Origin: Acidimicrobiaceae bacterium
Lineage (GTDB): Bacteria > Actinomycetota > Acidimicrobiia > Acidimicrobiales > RAAP-2
Direction of reading: 5' to 3'
DNA length: 64,000 bases
NCBI GenBank assembly: GCA_025463285.1
Contig: JAOBWI010000003.1
Location: forward strand, 66,720-130,719
In this document: positions 28,784-38,551 of the stretch, in pieces
Position numbering within the stretch: position 1 is the stretch's first letter
Layout: each line of letters starts with the position of its first letter
The notes under the pieces: generated by a model
Told to the model about the DNA's origin: nothing
Database searches by the model: none
What the model saw: the letters and a program-made list of their open reading frames with translations, nothing else
Translations under genes and position numbers: made by a program

Positions 28784-30598
28784 TTGTACCTCGTGACTGA
28801 TGTGATCGTGAACCCGAGCGTCGTCGAGCCGGCGGCGCTGGCCCCCTCGACGACGACAACAAAGCAGTGGCGACCTCGTCGCTTCACCTTTGGCGGACTC
28901 GCCATCTGGATCGTGCTGGCGCTCCTCATCATTCTTCCGGTGACGTGCTTCTTGATCCTCGCCGTGAGCCCTCGGATGTTTTCCCAAGGACCCCAGTGGT
29001 TCACCTTCACTTACATCCGCCAGGCCTTCGAGGGCTACACGCTTCGCGGCGTCGTGAACTCGCTGTGGGTGTCCAGCGCCGTAGCCGTGCTCGCGACCGG
29101 CGGGGCCACCTCCCTGGCCTGGCTGGTGCAGCGCACCAATATCGGCGCGCGCCGCCTGTGGTCTATCTCCATGTGGCTGTTACTGCTCATGCCGACCTGG
29201 ATCATGGCCCAGGGCTGGACCGACCTACTCCAGCCCTTCGGGGTGGCGGACGCCCTGGGCGTCAACCTCTCGTGGCTCTACGGCGAGTTCTTTGGACCCC
29301 TGGGCATCATCGTGGTCTTAACCTCCGCTTCCCTGCCCTTCGCCTTCTTCATCGTCTCGGCGGGCCTTCGCGGACTAGGTCCTGAGTTCGAGGACGCCGC
29401 ACGCATTCACGGCGCGGGCCGCCTCCAAACCATGAAGACGGTCCTGCCGATCATCGCTCCGGCGATCCTGGGCGCCTTTGCCATCAGCTTCGCCGAGACC
29501 ATCAGCGACTTCGGCGTGGCCGACACGCTGGGGTACCACGCGCACTTTCCTTTGGCCACTTACACCCTGTTCAACGCGATCTCGAACTTCCCCGCCAACT
29601 TTTCGGTGGGGGCCGTGATTGCCGGCGTTCTCATTCTCGCGACGGTTCCCCCCATCGCCCTCCAGTCGATCGTCTCGCGAAAGAGCGAGGCGTACGGCAT
29701 CCTCTCGGGTCGAACGAGAACGCCGAAGCGTCGCGAGTTTCGTCCCGGTCCCCGAGTGGCCGCGACGGCGGCGGTGGGGTTCTTCGTCTTCGTGGCGCTC
29801 GGTGTCCCCATCATCGGAGCGGTGACCGGATCGTTCGTGCAGAACCTCGGAGAAGTGGGAGCCACGCACATTCACTTCACCTTGACCTACTTCGCTCAGG
29901 TTTTTCATCCCACGATCGAGAATGACGGCCTCGGTTCGCCGCTCACGCTCTCCAACCAACTGGGACTAGTCGTCTCGACCGTGACCGGAGTTCTCGCGGT
30001 CATCCTGGCCCGCCGTATGATGGCCTCGCGCGGCGGTTGGAGCCAGCGAATCACCGATGTCTTCTTGCTCGGATCCATCGCCATTCCCGGCGTGGTCTTG
30101 GCGGTGGGCTACATCTTCTTCTACGACTTGAGCTTCATCACCCATCACATCATCAATATTTACAAAACGTTGCCGCTCCTCATGCTGGGGCTGGTCGCGT
30201 CGGCCGTGCCCGGTCAGACCCGCTTCATGGCCGGACCCGTCAGTCAAATTCAGTCGTCGCTGAGCGAGGCGGCGCGAGTACACGGAGCCAGTCGATGGCG
30301 CACGTGGCGCACCACGAATCTTCCTCTGATGTCGCGAGTTCTGGTGTGGGGCTGGCTCCTCACGTTTGCCAAAACGATCTCGGAGCTAGCGATGTCTCAG
30401 ATCCTGTACCCACCGAGCCGAGAGCCCGCCTCGGTCAGCATTCAGTCCTACATCAACAACTTTCAACTCGGCACCGGTACCGCGATGACCGTGGCGTTGA
30501 TGGCCGAGATGTTCGGCGTGATCATCCTCGCATTCGGCGCCTACCGTCTCTTGACCCCCGTCGGCTGGCGTCGGGTCGGCTGGAGCGTGGTGGACTGA
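28784..30598 (+). CDS. ABC transporter permease, duplicated FbpB-type (ferric iron family)
   Basis: Two binding-protein-dependent permease modules; EAA loops EDAARIHGAGRLQTMKTVLPIIAPA and EAARVHGASRWRTWRTTNLPLM. Confidence 0.9.
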   Translation: MYLVTDVIVNPSVVEPAALAPSTTTTKQWRPRRFTFGGLAIWIVLALLIILPVTCFLILAVSPRMFSQGPQWFTFTYIRQAFEGYTLRGVVNSLWVSSAVAVLATGGATSLAWLVQRTNIGARRLWSISMWLLLLMPTWIMAQGWTDLLQPFGVADALGVNLSWLYGEFFGPLGIIVVLTSASLPFAFFIVSAGLRGLGPEFEDAARIHGAGRLQTMKTVLPIIAPAILGAFAISFAETISDFGVADTLGYHAHFPLATYTLFNAISNFPANFSVGAVIAGVLILATVPPIALQSIVSRKSEAYGILSGRTRTPKRREFRPGPRVAATAAVGFFVFVALGVPIIGAVTGSFVQNLGEVGATHIHFTLTYFAQVFHPTIENDGLGSPLTLSNQLGLVVSTVTGVLAVILARRMMASRGGWSQRITDVFLLGSIAIPGVVLAVGYIFFYDLSFITHHIINIYKTLPLLMLGLVASAVPGQTRFMAGPVSQIQSSLSEAARVHGASRWRTWRTTNLPLMSRVLVWGWLLTFAKTISELAMSQILYPPSREPASVSIQSYINNFQLGTGTAMTVALMAEMFGVIILAFGAYRLLTPVGWRRVGWSVVD

Positions 30599-31716
30599 TG
30601 CCCACGCTGGAACGTCCCAAGCCCGTCGGTGTCGCCATTGCTTCGCTCAGCAAAACCTTCAGTGGGAAGCCGGCCCTTAACGACGTGTCACTGACCATCG
30701 ACCCCGGAGACTTTGTGGTCCTGCTGGGCCCGTCGGGCTCGGGTAAGACGACGATGCTGCGCTGCGTCGCGGGAATCGAACGACCGAGCAGCGGGACCAT
30801 CGACATCGACGGGACCCGCGTCGCGGGACCAAAGACCTTCGTCCATCCCGAAAAACGCGGGGTGGCCATGGTCTTTCAGGACTACGCCCTGTGGCCGCAC
30901 CTCAGCGTTCGCAAAAATATCGCCTTCCCTCTCGCCAGCTCAGGGCTGGCCAAGGACGTTCGGCGCGGCCGCGTCGAGGGACTCCTGGAGCGCGTGGGCA
31001 TCGCGCACCTCGCCGATCGCTATCCCAACGAGCTTTCGGGCGGCGAGCAGCAGCGCGTGGCGCTCGCGCGAGCCTTGGCCGCCGACGTGGGGTTGATCCT
31101 CTTCGACGAACCGCTGTCGAACCTCGATACCGATCGCCGCGAACAGTTGCGTCTAGAGATTGCGACGTTAACGCGCGAAGCGGGAGCGACGGCGATCTAC
31201 ATCACTCACGACCAGAGTGAGGCCTTCGCCTTAGCCGACTACGTGGGCGTTTTGAACAAAGGATCGCTGGTTCAGTTCGACACTCCCGAAAACGTCTATC
31301 GACGTCCGGTTAACTCGTTCGTGACCCGCTTCACCGGGATTGCGGGAGAGTTCGCGGTCGCCTCGGTGCACGATCGCAGCGAAGAGTACGTCGACGTGTC
31401 GCTGCCCTTTGCCCCTTCACACCACGTCAGGGCCCGGGCCCGCGACAGTGGTGAGCGGGTCGAGTCCCTCAAACTCTTCGTTCGCGCTAGCGGGGTCGTC
31501 TTAAACGCAGAAGCGCACGACCAGGGAGTGGGCGGCGAGGTGCTGGACGTAGCCTTCACGGGCCGTGGCTATGAACACGTGGTCAGCGTTGGCCAAGGCG
31601 CCACTCTAACCAAGATATTCTCGGCGCGTCGCTTTGAACGCGCCACCAACGTCAAAGTCTCGTTCGAGCCGTCAGAGTGTTTCGTGATGGACGCCCGAGA
31701 AGAGGAGGAACAGTAA
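30598..31716 (+). CDS. ABC transporter ATP-binding protein (FbpC/PotA type)
   Basis: LLGPSGSGKTTMLRCVAG...LSGGEQQRVALARALAADVGLILFDEPLSNLD; ATG overlaps upstream TGA. Confidence 0.95.
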   Translation: MPTLERPKPVGVAIASLSKTFSGKPALNDVSLTIDPGDFVVLLGPSGSGKTTMLRCVAGIERPSSGTIDIDGTRVAGPKTFVHPEKRGVAMVFQDYALWPHLSVRKNIAFPLASSGLAKDVRRGRVEGLLERVGIAHLADRYPNELSGGEQQRVALARALAADVGLILFDEPLSNLDTDRREQLRLEIATLTREAGATAIYITHDQSEAFALADYVGVLNKGSLVQFDTPENVYRRPVNSFVTRFTGIAGEFAVASVHDRSEEYVDVSLPFAPSHHVRARARDSGERVESLKLFVRASGVVLNAEAHDQGVGGEVLDVAFTGRGYEHVVSVGQGATLTKIFSARRFERATNVKVSFEPSECFVMDAREEEEQ

Positions 31717-32477
31717 TGCTCGCTACCGTGAGCGGGTCCACGACCACCGTGGTGCTGGTGCTAGCTGTCTTTCTGGCGGCCTCAGTCGAGATGGTCGAGG
31801 CGCTGACCATCGTCGTCGCGGTGGGTCATACCCGAGGCTGGCGCTCGGCTCTCGAGGGTACGGGCGTCGCCGTCGGGGCACTGGCCGCGTTGGTGGCGAT
31901 CTTCGGACCGGCCCTGGTGCGCGTGCCGCTCGACCCGTTGCGCTTAGTCGTGGGAGCCGTGCTGTTGATTTTCGGTCTGCAGTGGTTGCGAAAGGCCATT
32001 CTGCGCTCGGCGGGCTACGTGGGACTGCACGACGAGGACGTGATCTATGAAAAAACGGTGGCGTCTCTGCGAGCCGAAGGGGCGAGCGTTGGTCGAGACC
32101 GCCTGGCCTTCGTGGTGGCTTTCAAGGGCGTGTTCCTCGAGGGCACCGAGATCGTGGTCGCGGTACTGACCCTGGGTACCTCGGCCCATCGTCTGGGACT
32201 GGCCATCTCGGTGGCGGCGATCGCCGTGGGGCTCGTGGCGCTCATTGGCGTCATCGTGGCCCGCCAACTGTCCAAGGTTCCCGAGAACCTGATGAAGATG
32301 TCCGTGGGGGTCATGCTCGTGAGCTTCGGGACCTTCTGGACGGGCGAGGGTCTGCGAGTTCGATGGCCGGGCGGTGACACCATGCTGCTCGTCCTCGTGG
32401 TTCTCTACGCCGTGGTGGTCACGGTGGCCATTCGCCTCACGCGCAAACCGCCAGCCCCGGCCAGGGGACGCGCGTGA
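31716..32477 (+). CDS. COG4280-like polytopic membrane protein, possible transporter
   Basis: Paired acidic TM motifs AASVEMVEALTIVVAVG and AFKGVFLEGTEIVVAVLTLG; ATG overlaps ATPase stop. Confidence 0.75.
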   Translation: MLATVSGSTTTVVLVLAVFLAASVEMVEALTIVVAVGHTRGWRSALEGTGVAVGALAALVAIFGPALVRVPLDPLRLVVGAVLLIFGLQWLRKAILRSAGYVGLHDEDVIYEKTVASLRAEGASVGRDRLAFVVAFKGVFLEGTEIVVAVLTLGTSAHRLGLAISVAAIAVGLVALIGVIVARQLSKVPENLMKMSVGVMLVSFGTFWTGEGLRVRWPGGDTMLLVLVVLYAVVVTVAIRLTRKPPAPARGRA

Positions 32478-32710
32478 AGCGCGTGGCGTCGTGGCTCGCA
32501 CGAGCCCTCAAGGGATTTGGTCTGTTTTGGTGGGACTTCCTGGTCGGGGATACGCCCGAGATTACGGTCGTGGTCTTACTCATCCTGGGGGTCGTAGCCC
32601 TGGCCAGCGAAGTGGCGCACCTTAACGTCTTGGCCTACGTGGCCCTCCCGGTGCTAGCGATCGCGGCCCTCACCATCTCGGTAGCGCGCGCTCGTCGCAC
32701 GAAGTCCTAG
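32474..32710 (+). CDS. Small two-TM membrane protein
   Basis: 78 aa; two hydrophobic segments; 4-bp overlap with preceding gene. Confidence 0.7.
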   Translation: MKRVASWLARALKGFGLFWWDFLVGDTPEITVVVLLILGVVALASEVAHLNVLAYVALPVLAIAALTISVARARRTKS

Positions 32711-32711
32711 A

Positions 32712-32743
32712 CGAGACCGGGGCGAGACCGGGGCGAGACCGGG
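32712..32743. repeat. Three tandem copies of 11-bp CGAGACCGGGG between convergent genes
   Basis: cgagaccgggg cgagaccgggg cgagaccggg. Confidence 0.8.
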
Positions 32744-32755
32744 CGAGCCACGGGC

Positions 32756-33097
32756 TCACTGCGTCGCGGAGACCTTCGCGGGTAGTCCGTAGGGGTAGAG
32801 CTTGAGTCGCATGCGATGCTCCAGGTAAAAGGCGAGCCCCGGAACGAAGCCGGCGAAGAGCATGATGGCGATGTAGAAGATCGCCAGACGAAACTTCAGC
32901 GTGAGATTGAAACACGTAATCATATAAATCGGATAGAGGATGATGCCGTGACCGATGCCCACGACGTCGACGAAGAGGTGGATACGGTTCCACAACGTCA
33001 GATCGACGCTGTGCAACAAGAGCGTCACGAAGAGCACCAGCAGTGTTGTCCCGGTGATAAATGACATCGCTCGGTAGCGACGAAACGTGCCTTCCAC
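32756..33097 (-). CDS. DUF3817 family integral membrane protein
   Basis: FRRYRAMSFITGTTLLVL...VDVVGIGHGIILYPIYMIT. Confidence 0.8.
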   Translation of the reverse strand: MEGTFRRYRAMSFITGTTLLVLFVTLLLHSVDLTLWNRIHLFVDVVGIGHGIILYPIYMITCFNLTLKFRLAIFYIAIMLFAGFVPGLAFYLEHRMRLKLYPYGLPAKVSATQ

Positions 33098-33480
33098 TAA
33101 TGGCCCCAGAGGCGCTTCTTCGGCGTCTGGGCCAACCGCGCCAGGTGGTCGTTATAGGCGGCCAGTGAGGGGTCTTCGGCCTCACGAGCCGCTGCCAGTT
33201 CGCGCGCCATTTGAGCGTCGGCGCGCATCTTCTCTTCGTACTCGCGTCGAGCCTTTTCTTTGTGCTCGCCGACTTTTTCGGCGTTCAGCAGCGAGTACCA
33301 GCCGAGAACCCCCAGAAGGCCGATGACGGGCCACTCAATGGAGTAGAGGTAACTCAGCGAGTTCCCCTGAACCGCTCTGCCCACCTGCCACCACGCCGCC
33401 AGAGCGCAGGTCAGGATCCACAGGATCAGGGCAATGTGCAGTCCGATCGCTCGGAGCGAGAAATACTTAGAGCGCACCAA
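33097..33480 (-). CDS. Conserved actinobacterial membrane protein
   Basis: LHIALILWILTCALAAWWQVGRAVQGNSLSYLYSIEWPVIGLLGVLGWYSLL. Confidence 0.75.
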   Translation of the reverse strand: MVRSKYFSLRAIGLHIALILWILTCALAAWWQVGRAVQGNSLSYLYSIEWPVIGLLGVLGWYSLLNAEKVGEHKEKARREYEEKMRADAQMARELAAAREAEDPSLAAYNDHLARLAQTPKKRLWGH

Positions 33481-33533
33481 ACCATCCTAACGAGCCAATC
33501 TCGAATCTAAAGGGGCCGTCGTAAGATGGTCCC

Positions 33534-34373
33534 GTGCCCGCAATGTTGAACGCGCCATTTTCTTGGCACCACCTCAATGAGTGGAATTTGGGTGTTATTC
33601 CCATCATCTTGATGCTCTGTGCGGGACTCATCTACTTCCAGTACGCCCGTAAGGTCCGCGCCTGGCCCACTGTGCGGACGGTCTGCTTTGGACTCGGACT
33701 TCTCATTACGTTCATCGCCACGCAAACCTTCGTCGGGTTCTACGACATGGAGTACTTCAGCGACCACATGATCCAACACCTTTTGTTGATCATGGTGGCC
33801 GCTCCGCTCTTCGCTCTCAGCGCCCCGCTTGATCTGGCCTACGACGTCGGCAGCGCCACCATGCGCGCGTGGCTCGACAGCAAGTTCATGGAGCGCCTCA
33901 CCCATCCACTGGTCGCCTTCGTTCTCTACTTCTTTTTCATTCCCCTCACTCACTTAACCGGATTTATGAATCTGATGATGGAGCACCAGTGGATCCATCA
34001 GCTAGAAGAACTCGGCTTTCTGGTGGTGGGCTATCTCTTCTTTCGCGCGGCCTTTGGGCTCGAGCGGGGCTTCAAACTCCATCCCGGTCTACGTCTGGTG
34101 TACGTAATGGCGGCGGTGCCGGTCGACACCTTCACCGGTCTGGTGCTGTCGAACTCCTCGCGGGTTCCCTTCTCCCACTTCGCGGCCATGGCGCCGAGGG
34201 GCTCGAGCGCGGCCTGGCGTCTCAGTGACATCAAACTCGGAGGGGGCATTATGTGGATCGGTGGCGACGCACTCATGCTTCTCGCGTGCATTCCCATCGC
34301 CGTGATGTGGGTGCGCTGGGAGATGGTTCAAACGAAGAAGCTCGACGCGATTCTCGACGCCCAAGGTATCTGA
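33534..34373 (+). CDS. CtaG-like cytochrome c oxidase assembly membrane protein
   Basis: FSDHMIQHLLLIMVAAPLFALSAPLDL...; multiple TM segments with conserved His. Confidence 0.85.
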   Translation: MPAMLNAPFSWHHLNEWNLGVIPIILMLCAGLIYFQYARKVRAWPTVRTVCFGLGLLITFIATQTFVGFYDMEYFSDHMIQHLLLIMVAAPLFALSAPLDLAYDVGSATMRAWLDSKFMERLTHPLVAFVLYFFFIPLTHLTGFMNLMMEHQWIHQLEELGFLVVGYLFFRAAFGLERGFKLHPGLRLVYVMAAVPVDTFTGLVLSNSSRVPFSHFAAMAPRGSSAAWRLSDIKLGGGIMWIGGDALMLLACIPIAVMWVRWEMVQTKKLDAILDAQGI

Positions 34374-34374
34374 A

Positions 34375-35412
34375 CTACAACAGGCCGGCTTCGATTCCCA
34401 GCTCTTCGAGGTCGTTCTGCGGCCGCGCGCCGAAGTGAGTGATGACCTCGCCGGCACACAGTGAGCCCAGTTCGGCCGCCTCGACCGGATCGGCGCCGAG
34501 CGCCAGACCGTACAAAAAGCCCGAGGCGAACATGTCACCCGCACCGTTTTGATCGACCACGTGCTCCACGTCCATGGCGGGCACGCTCACTACGCCCGAC
34601 ACGGTCGCCACGTCAGCCCCGAGGGGCCCCCGGGTGACGACGGCCAACACGCCCAGTTCGTCGAGCGCGGCGAAGGCCTGCTCTAAGTGTTCGAACTGGA
34701 AGAGCGCCAGAATCTCGGTCTCGTTGGCGAGCAACACGTCCACGTCACTCGTCACCAGGTCGAGAAAGTGGCGACGGTGCCGACTCACACAGAACATGTC
34801 CGAGAGCGAGAGGGCCACCATGGAGTCGTGATCGTGCGCGAAGTTGACGACCTTTCGAATCGATTCCATGGCCGGGGGCAGGTCGAAAAGGTATCCCTCG
34901 ACGTAGGTGATCTCGGAGCGGGCAATGAGGTCTTCTTTGATGTCGTCGGGGTTCAGTTTGTTCGACGCCCCGAGGTACGTGGCCATAGTGCGCTGCGCGT
35001 CGCTGGTGATAAAGACGTGGCATCGTCCCGTCGCTCCTTCGCCCGGTTTCGCTACGGCCAGATCAAGTTCGACGCCAATGGAGGCAAGGTCACTTCGAAA
35101 GCGCTCGCCGAACTCGTCGTTGGCTACTTTGCCGATGTAACCGCACGTGCCGCCCAGCGCGGCGACACCGGCGATCGAGTTCGCCACCGATCCTCCCGAG
35201 ACCTGAATGGTGGGACCCATGGCGTTAAAAAAGCTCTCGAGTTGCTCTTCTTCGATGAGCGACATGGACGCCTTGACCAAACCTAATCGGTCGTAGACCT
35301 CGTCTACATCCTCGGTGATGATGTCGAGCATCGCGTTGCCAATACCGCTGACCGCCAGTCGATGGGGGCCCGGTTTCATGCGCAGTGAAACGGGCGTGGG
35401 CGTTGATGTCAC
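34375..35412 (-). CDS. PfkB family carbohydrate/adenosine kinase
   Basis: ISGGSVANSIAGVAALGGTCGYIGKVANDEFG...VDQNGAGDMFASGFLYGL. Confidence 0.92.
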   Translation of the reverse strand: MTSTPTPVSLRMKPGPHRLAVSGIGNAMLDIITEDVDEVYDRLGLVKASMSLIEEEQLESFFNAMGPTIQVSGGSVANSIAGVAALGGTCGYIGKVANDEFGERFRSDLASIGVELDLAVAKPGEGATGRCHVFITSDAQRTMATYLGASNKLNPDDIKEDLIARSEITYVEGYLFDLPPAMESIRKVVNFAHDHDSMVALSLSDMFCVSRHRRHFLDLVTSDVDVLLANETEILALFQFEHLEQAFAALDELGVLAVVTRGPLGADVATVSGVVSVPAMDVEHVVDQNGAGDMFASGFLYGLALGADPVEAAELGSLCAGEVITHFGARPQNDLEELGIEAGLL

Positions 35413-35451
35413 TTCGAGAGCGTAGAGGATTTGGACCTAAAGTAGCCAGTT

Positions 35452-37956
35452 GTGACCGAGTCCTCGAACCCGTACCGCCTCGCGCGAACCGTCGTCCCTT
35501 CCGCCTATCGAATCTTCCTGACTCCCGATTTGGAGAAGGCCACCTTCGCGGGACGAGTCGAGGTGGACATTGAGATCACCGAGACCATGAGCGAGATGAC
35601 CTTGCACGCGCTCGACCTCGAACTGGGCGCCGCCACCGTCAGCAGCGACGGCACGAGTTACCGTTCGCTGGAGCACCGCTGGGACGAGACGTACCAGACC
35701 GTCACGTTCGTTTTTGACCGCGACCTCCCCCCCGGACCGGCGGTCTTCGAGATCGCCTTCGACGGCGTGTTGAACGACAAACTGGTCGGGTTCTACCGTT
35801 CGACCTTCGTCGACGACCAAGGAACGACGCACGTGATCGCCACGACCCAGTTCGAAGAGACCGACGCGCGTCGCGCTTTTCCGTGCTGGGACGAACCGAT
35901 CTTTAAGGCCACCTACCAGGTCAATCTGACCATTCCGAGCCACCTGGCGGCCTACTCCAACTCCCCCCTCGACGTGAACACCGACCTCGGCAACGGCCAA
36001 CGGTCGCTCAGTTTCAAGCCCACCATGAAGATGTCAACGTACCTGGTGGCCTTCGTCATCGGACCGTTCGAAGAGACGCCGGCCGTGGACGTTGATGGCG
36101 TGCCCCTACGGGTGGTGACGCCGATTGGCAAACTGCATCTGACGGACCTGGCGCTCGAAGCCGGCGTCTTCGGCCTTCGCTGGTTTTCGGAGTACTTCGG
36201 TATCCCCTACCCCGGCGAAAAACTTGACATGATCGCTATCCCGGACTTCGCCGCGGGCGCCATGGAGAACCTCGGCTGCATTACGTACCGCGAAACGGCG
36301 TTGCTCGTGGATCCGGCCACGAGTTCCCAAGCCGAGATTCAGCGCGTGGCCGAGGTCGTGCACCACGAGATCGCTCACATGTGGTTCGGCGACCTGGTCA
36401 CCATGGAGTGGTGGCAGGGGATCTGGCTCAACGAGGCCTTCGCCACGTTCATGCAACTGCTGTGCACCAACGCCTTTCGACCGACGTGGCGGGTCTGGGT
36501 CACGCAGAACACCTTTCGGAACCTGGCCTTGCAGGTCGACGGGTTGGACTCCACTCGTCCCATTGAGTACGAAGTGATCTCGCCCGCCGACACCCACGCC
36601 ATGTTCGACCTGCTGACCTACGAAAAGGGCGGCTCGACCCTTCGCATGCTGGAGCAGTACCTCGGCGAGGACGTCTTTCGCGACGGCGTACGCCTGTACC
36701 TGAGAAAGCACAGTTACGCCAACACCGTGACCACCGATCTGTGGGATGCCCTCGAGGAGAACTCCGGCCAACCGGTGCGAGAGATGATGAACACCTGGAT
36801 CCTTCAAGGCGGCGTGCCGCTGGTCACCCTCGAAAAGGGACAGCTGAGCCAACAGCCGTTTCGCTACGGTCCCGCGAAGTCGCCCAGTGCCATTGGCGAT
36901 CACTGGTTGATTCCCGCGCTGACGCGTTCGCTCGACGGCGGAGAGCCCTCACGTCATCTCCTCAACGACGAGGCCCTCACCGTGAGCGACCCGGCGCCGG
37001 TAGTGCTCAACGCCGGGGGCTGGGGCGTCTTTCGTTCGCGCTACGGCAACGCCGAGCTGACGGCGCTCTCGCCTCGCGTGAGTGAACTCGAAGAGATCGA
37101 ACGCGCCACGCTGCTGGCCGACAGTTGGGCCGCGCTCTTCGCCGGCTCCATTGCGTGGTCGGACTTTTTCGAAGTCGCCAGAGGACTCGGCCATCAGGAC
37201 GAGCCCAATCCCTGGGAGTTCGTCGCGACGGCCTTCGACATGGCCAAACGCGCGCTGAACGAGACCCAACGCGAGATTCTGCGCACGCAACTTCGCGAAC
37301 TGTTTGAACCTCAGTTGGCGCGCCTCGGTTGGGACGCAAAAGACTCCGACGGCGAGTTGACGCCCCAGTTACGGGCCGTGGTGATTGGGGCCCTCGGAGG
37401 TTTCGGTGAGGACGAAGCCGTACGCGCCGAGGCGATTCGGCGATACGAAGCGGGCGCACTCGAAGGCGATCTGGCCCAGCCCATTCTTCGTGTGGTCGCC
37501 ACACAGGACCGCCCGCGTGACTACGAAGCGTTCCTCGAGCACTACCGCCGCGCGGCCACGCCGCAAGAGCAGATGCGCTATCTCATCGCGCTCGGGTCGT
37601 TTAACGAAGAGCGGGTGGCCCTCGACGCGGCCGAAAAAGCCTTTAGCGAGTTCCGCACCCAAGACGCGCCGCTCGTTCTTTCCATATGGGCACGCAACGA
37701 AGTCACCGGTCCGGCCGTCTGGCGTTACATGACCTCACGCTGGGACGAGGCGACCGCTCGATTCCCCGTGAACTCACACGCTCGCTTGGCGGGTGGGGTG
37801 ACGACCTTCATTAACGACCAGGCCTTGGCCGACGAGGCGGAGGCCTTTCATCGCGCGCACCCCGTGTCGGGCGGGTACCCCATGAACGTGAATCAGCAGT
37901 TGGAGCTCATGCGCGTGGGAATTGCTTTCGCGGCGTCCATGCGCCAACAGTTCTAA
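35452..37956 (+). CDS. M1 family aminopeptidase
   Basis: AMENLGCITYRE (GAMEN) and VVHHEIAHMWFGDLVTMEWWQGIWLNEAFA (HExxH-18x-E). Confidence 0.97.
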   Translation: MTESSNPYRLARTVVPSAYRIFLTPDLEKATFAGRVEVDIEITETMSEMTLHALDLELGAATVSSDGTSYRSLEHRWDETYQTVTFVFDRDLPPGPAVFEIAFDGVLNDKLVGFYRSTFVDDQGTTHVIATTQFEETDARRAFPCWDEPIFKATYQVNLTIPSHLAAYSNSPLDVNTDLGNGQRSLSFKPTMKMSTYLVAFVIGPFEETPAVDVDGVPLRVVTPIGKLHLTDLALEAGVFGLRWFSEYFGIPYPGEKLDMIAIPDFAAGAMENLGCITYRETALLVDPATSSQAEIQRVAEVVHHEIAHMWFGDLVTMEWWQGIWLNEAFATFMQLLCTNAFRPTWRVWVTQNTFRNLALQVDGLDSTRPIEYEVISPADTHAMFDLLTYEKGGSTLRMLEQYLGEDVFRDGVRLYLRKHSYANTVTTDLWDALEENSGQPVREMMNTWILQGGVPLVTLEKGQLSQQPFRYGPAKSPSAIGDHWLIPALTRSLDGGEPSRHLLNDEALTVSDPAPVVLNAGGWGVFRSRYGNAELTALSPRVSELEEIERATLLADSWAALFAGSIAWSDFFEVARGLGHQDEPNPWEFVATAFDMAKRALNETQREILRTQLRELFEPQLARLGWDAKDSDGELTPQLRAVVIGALGGFGEDEAVRAEAIRRYEAGALEGDLAQPILRVVATQDRPRDYEAFLEHYRRAATPQEQMRYLIALGSFNEERVALDAAEKAFSEFRTQDAPLVLSIWARNEVTGPAVWRYMTSRWDEATARFPVNSHARLAGGVTTFINDQALADEAEAFHRAHPVSGGYPMNVNQQLELMRVGIAFAASMRQQF

Positions 37957-37966
37957 GTTTCCCGGC

Positions 37967-38551
37967 GTGAACATAGGGGCGTATCTCGGCATCTTCGCCT
38001 TGATGTTCCTGATCGAACTACCCGACAAGACGATGATCGCCACGATCGTCATGAGCACCAAGGTTCGCCCCTCGTCGATCGTGATCGGCGCGTCGAGCGG
38101 CTTCGTCGTGCAGATGGGAATCGCCGTGGGTGCCGGAGGCCTCTTGACGCTCCTACCGGTGCACGTCAAGGACGTGATCGTCGCGGTGCTCTTTTTGGGT
38201 GGCGGAGGCTACCTCCTGTTCTCGCGCGAGAGTGCCGCTGAAGAGAAAGGCGCCGACGAAGCCAGCGCCGAACAGCCCTCCACGCGCCTTCGAGAGATTG
38301 CCACCGCCTTCAGCATCATCTTCATCAGTGAGTTCGGCGATCTCTCCCAGATTCAAGCGGCTAATTTTGCGGCGAAGACCCACGAACTGCTGGGCGTGTT
38401 CATCGCCGCATCGCTCGCTCTCATCAGTGTGTCGTTTCTTGGGGCGTACGGGGGACAGTTTCTCCAGCGCGTGGTGCCCGTTAAGTGGATACGCCTCGGC
38501 GGTGGCCTGATCTTCGCGGGACTGGGTATTTACACTTTGATTCGCCTGTGA
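37967..38551 (+). CDS. TMEM165/GDT1 (UPF0016) family cation transporter
   Basis: IELPDKTMIATIVMST and ISEFGDLSQIQAANFAAKT repeated acidic motifs. Confidence 0.85.
   Translation: MNIGAYLGIFALMFLIELPDKTMIATIVMSTKVRPSSIVIGASSGFVVQMGIAVGAGGLLTLLPVHVKDVIVAVLFLGGGGYLLFSRESAAEEKGADEASAEQPSTRLREIATAFSIIFISEFGDLSQIQAANFAAKTHELLGVFIAASLALISVSFLGAYGGQFLQRVVPVKWIRLGGGLIFAGLGIYTLIRL

Noticed and set aside
30037-30597. Long N-terminal extension of the ATPase ORF
   Set aside because: Overlaps the permease coding region; ATG at 30598 overlapping TGA is the natural start.
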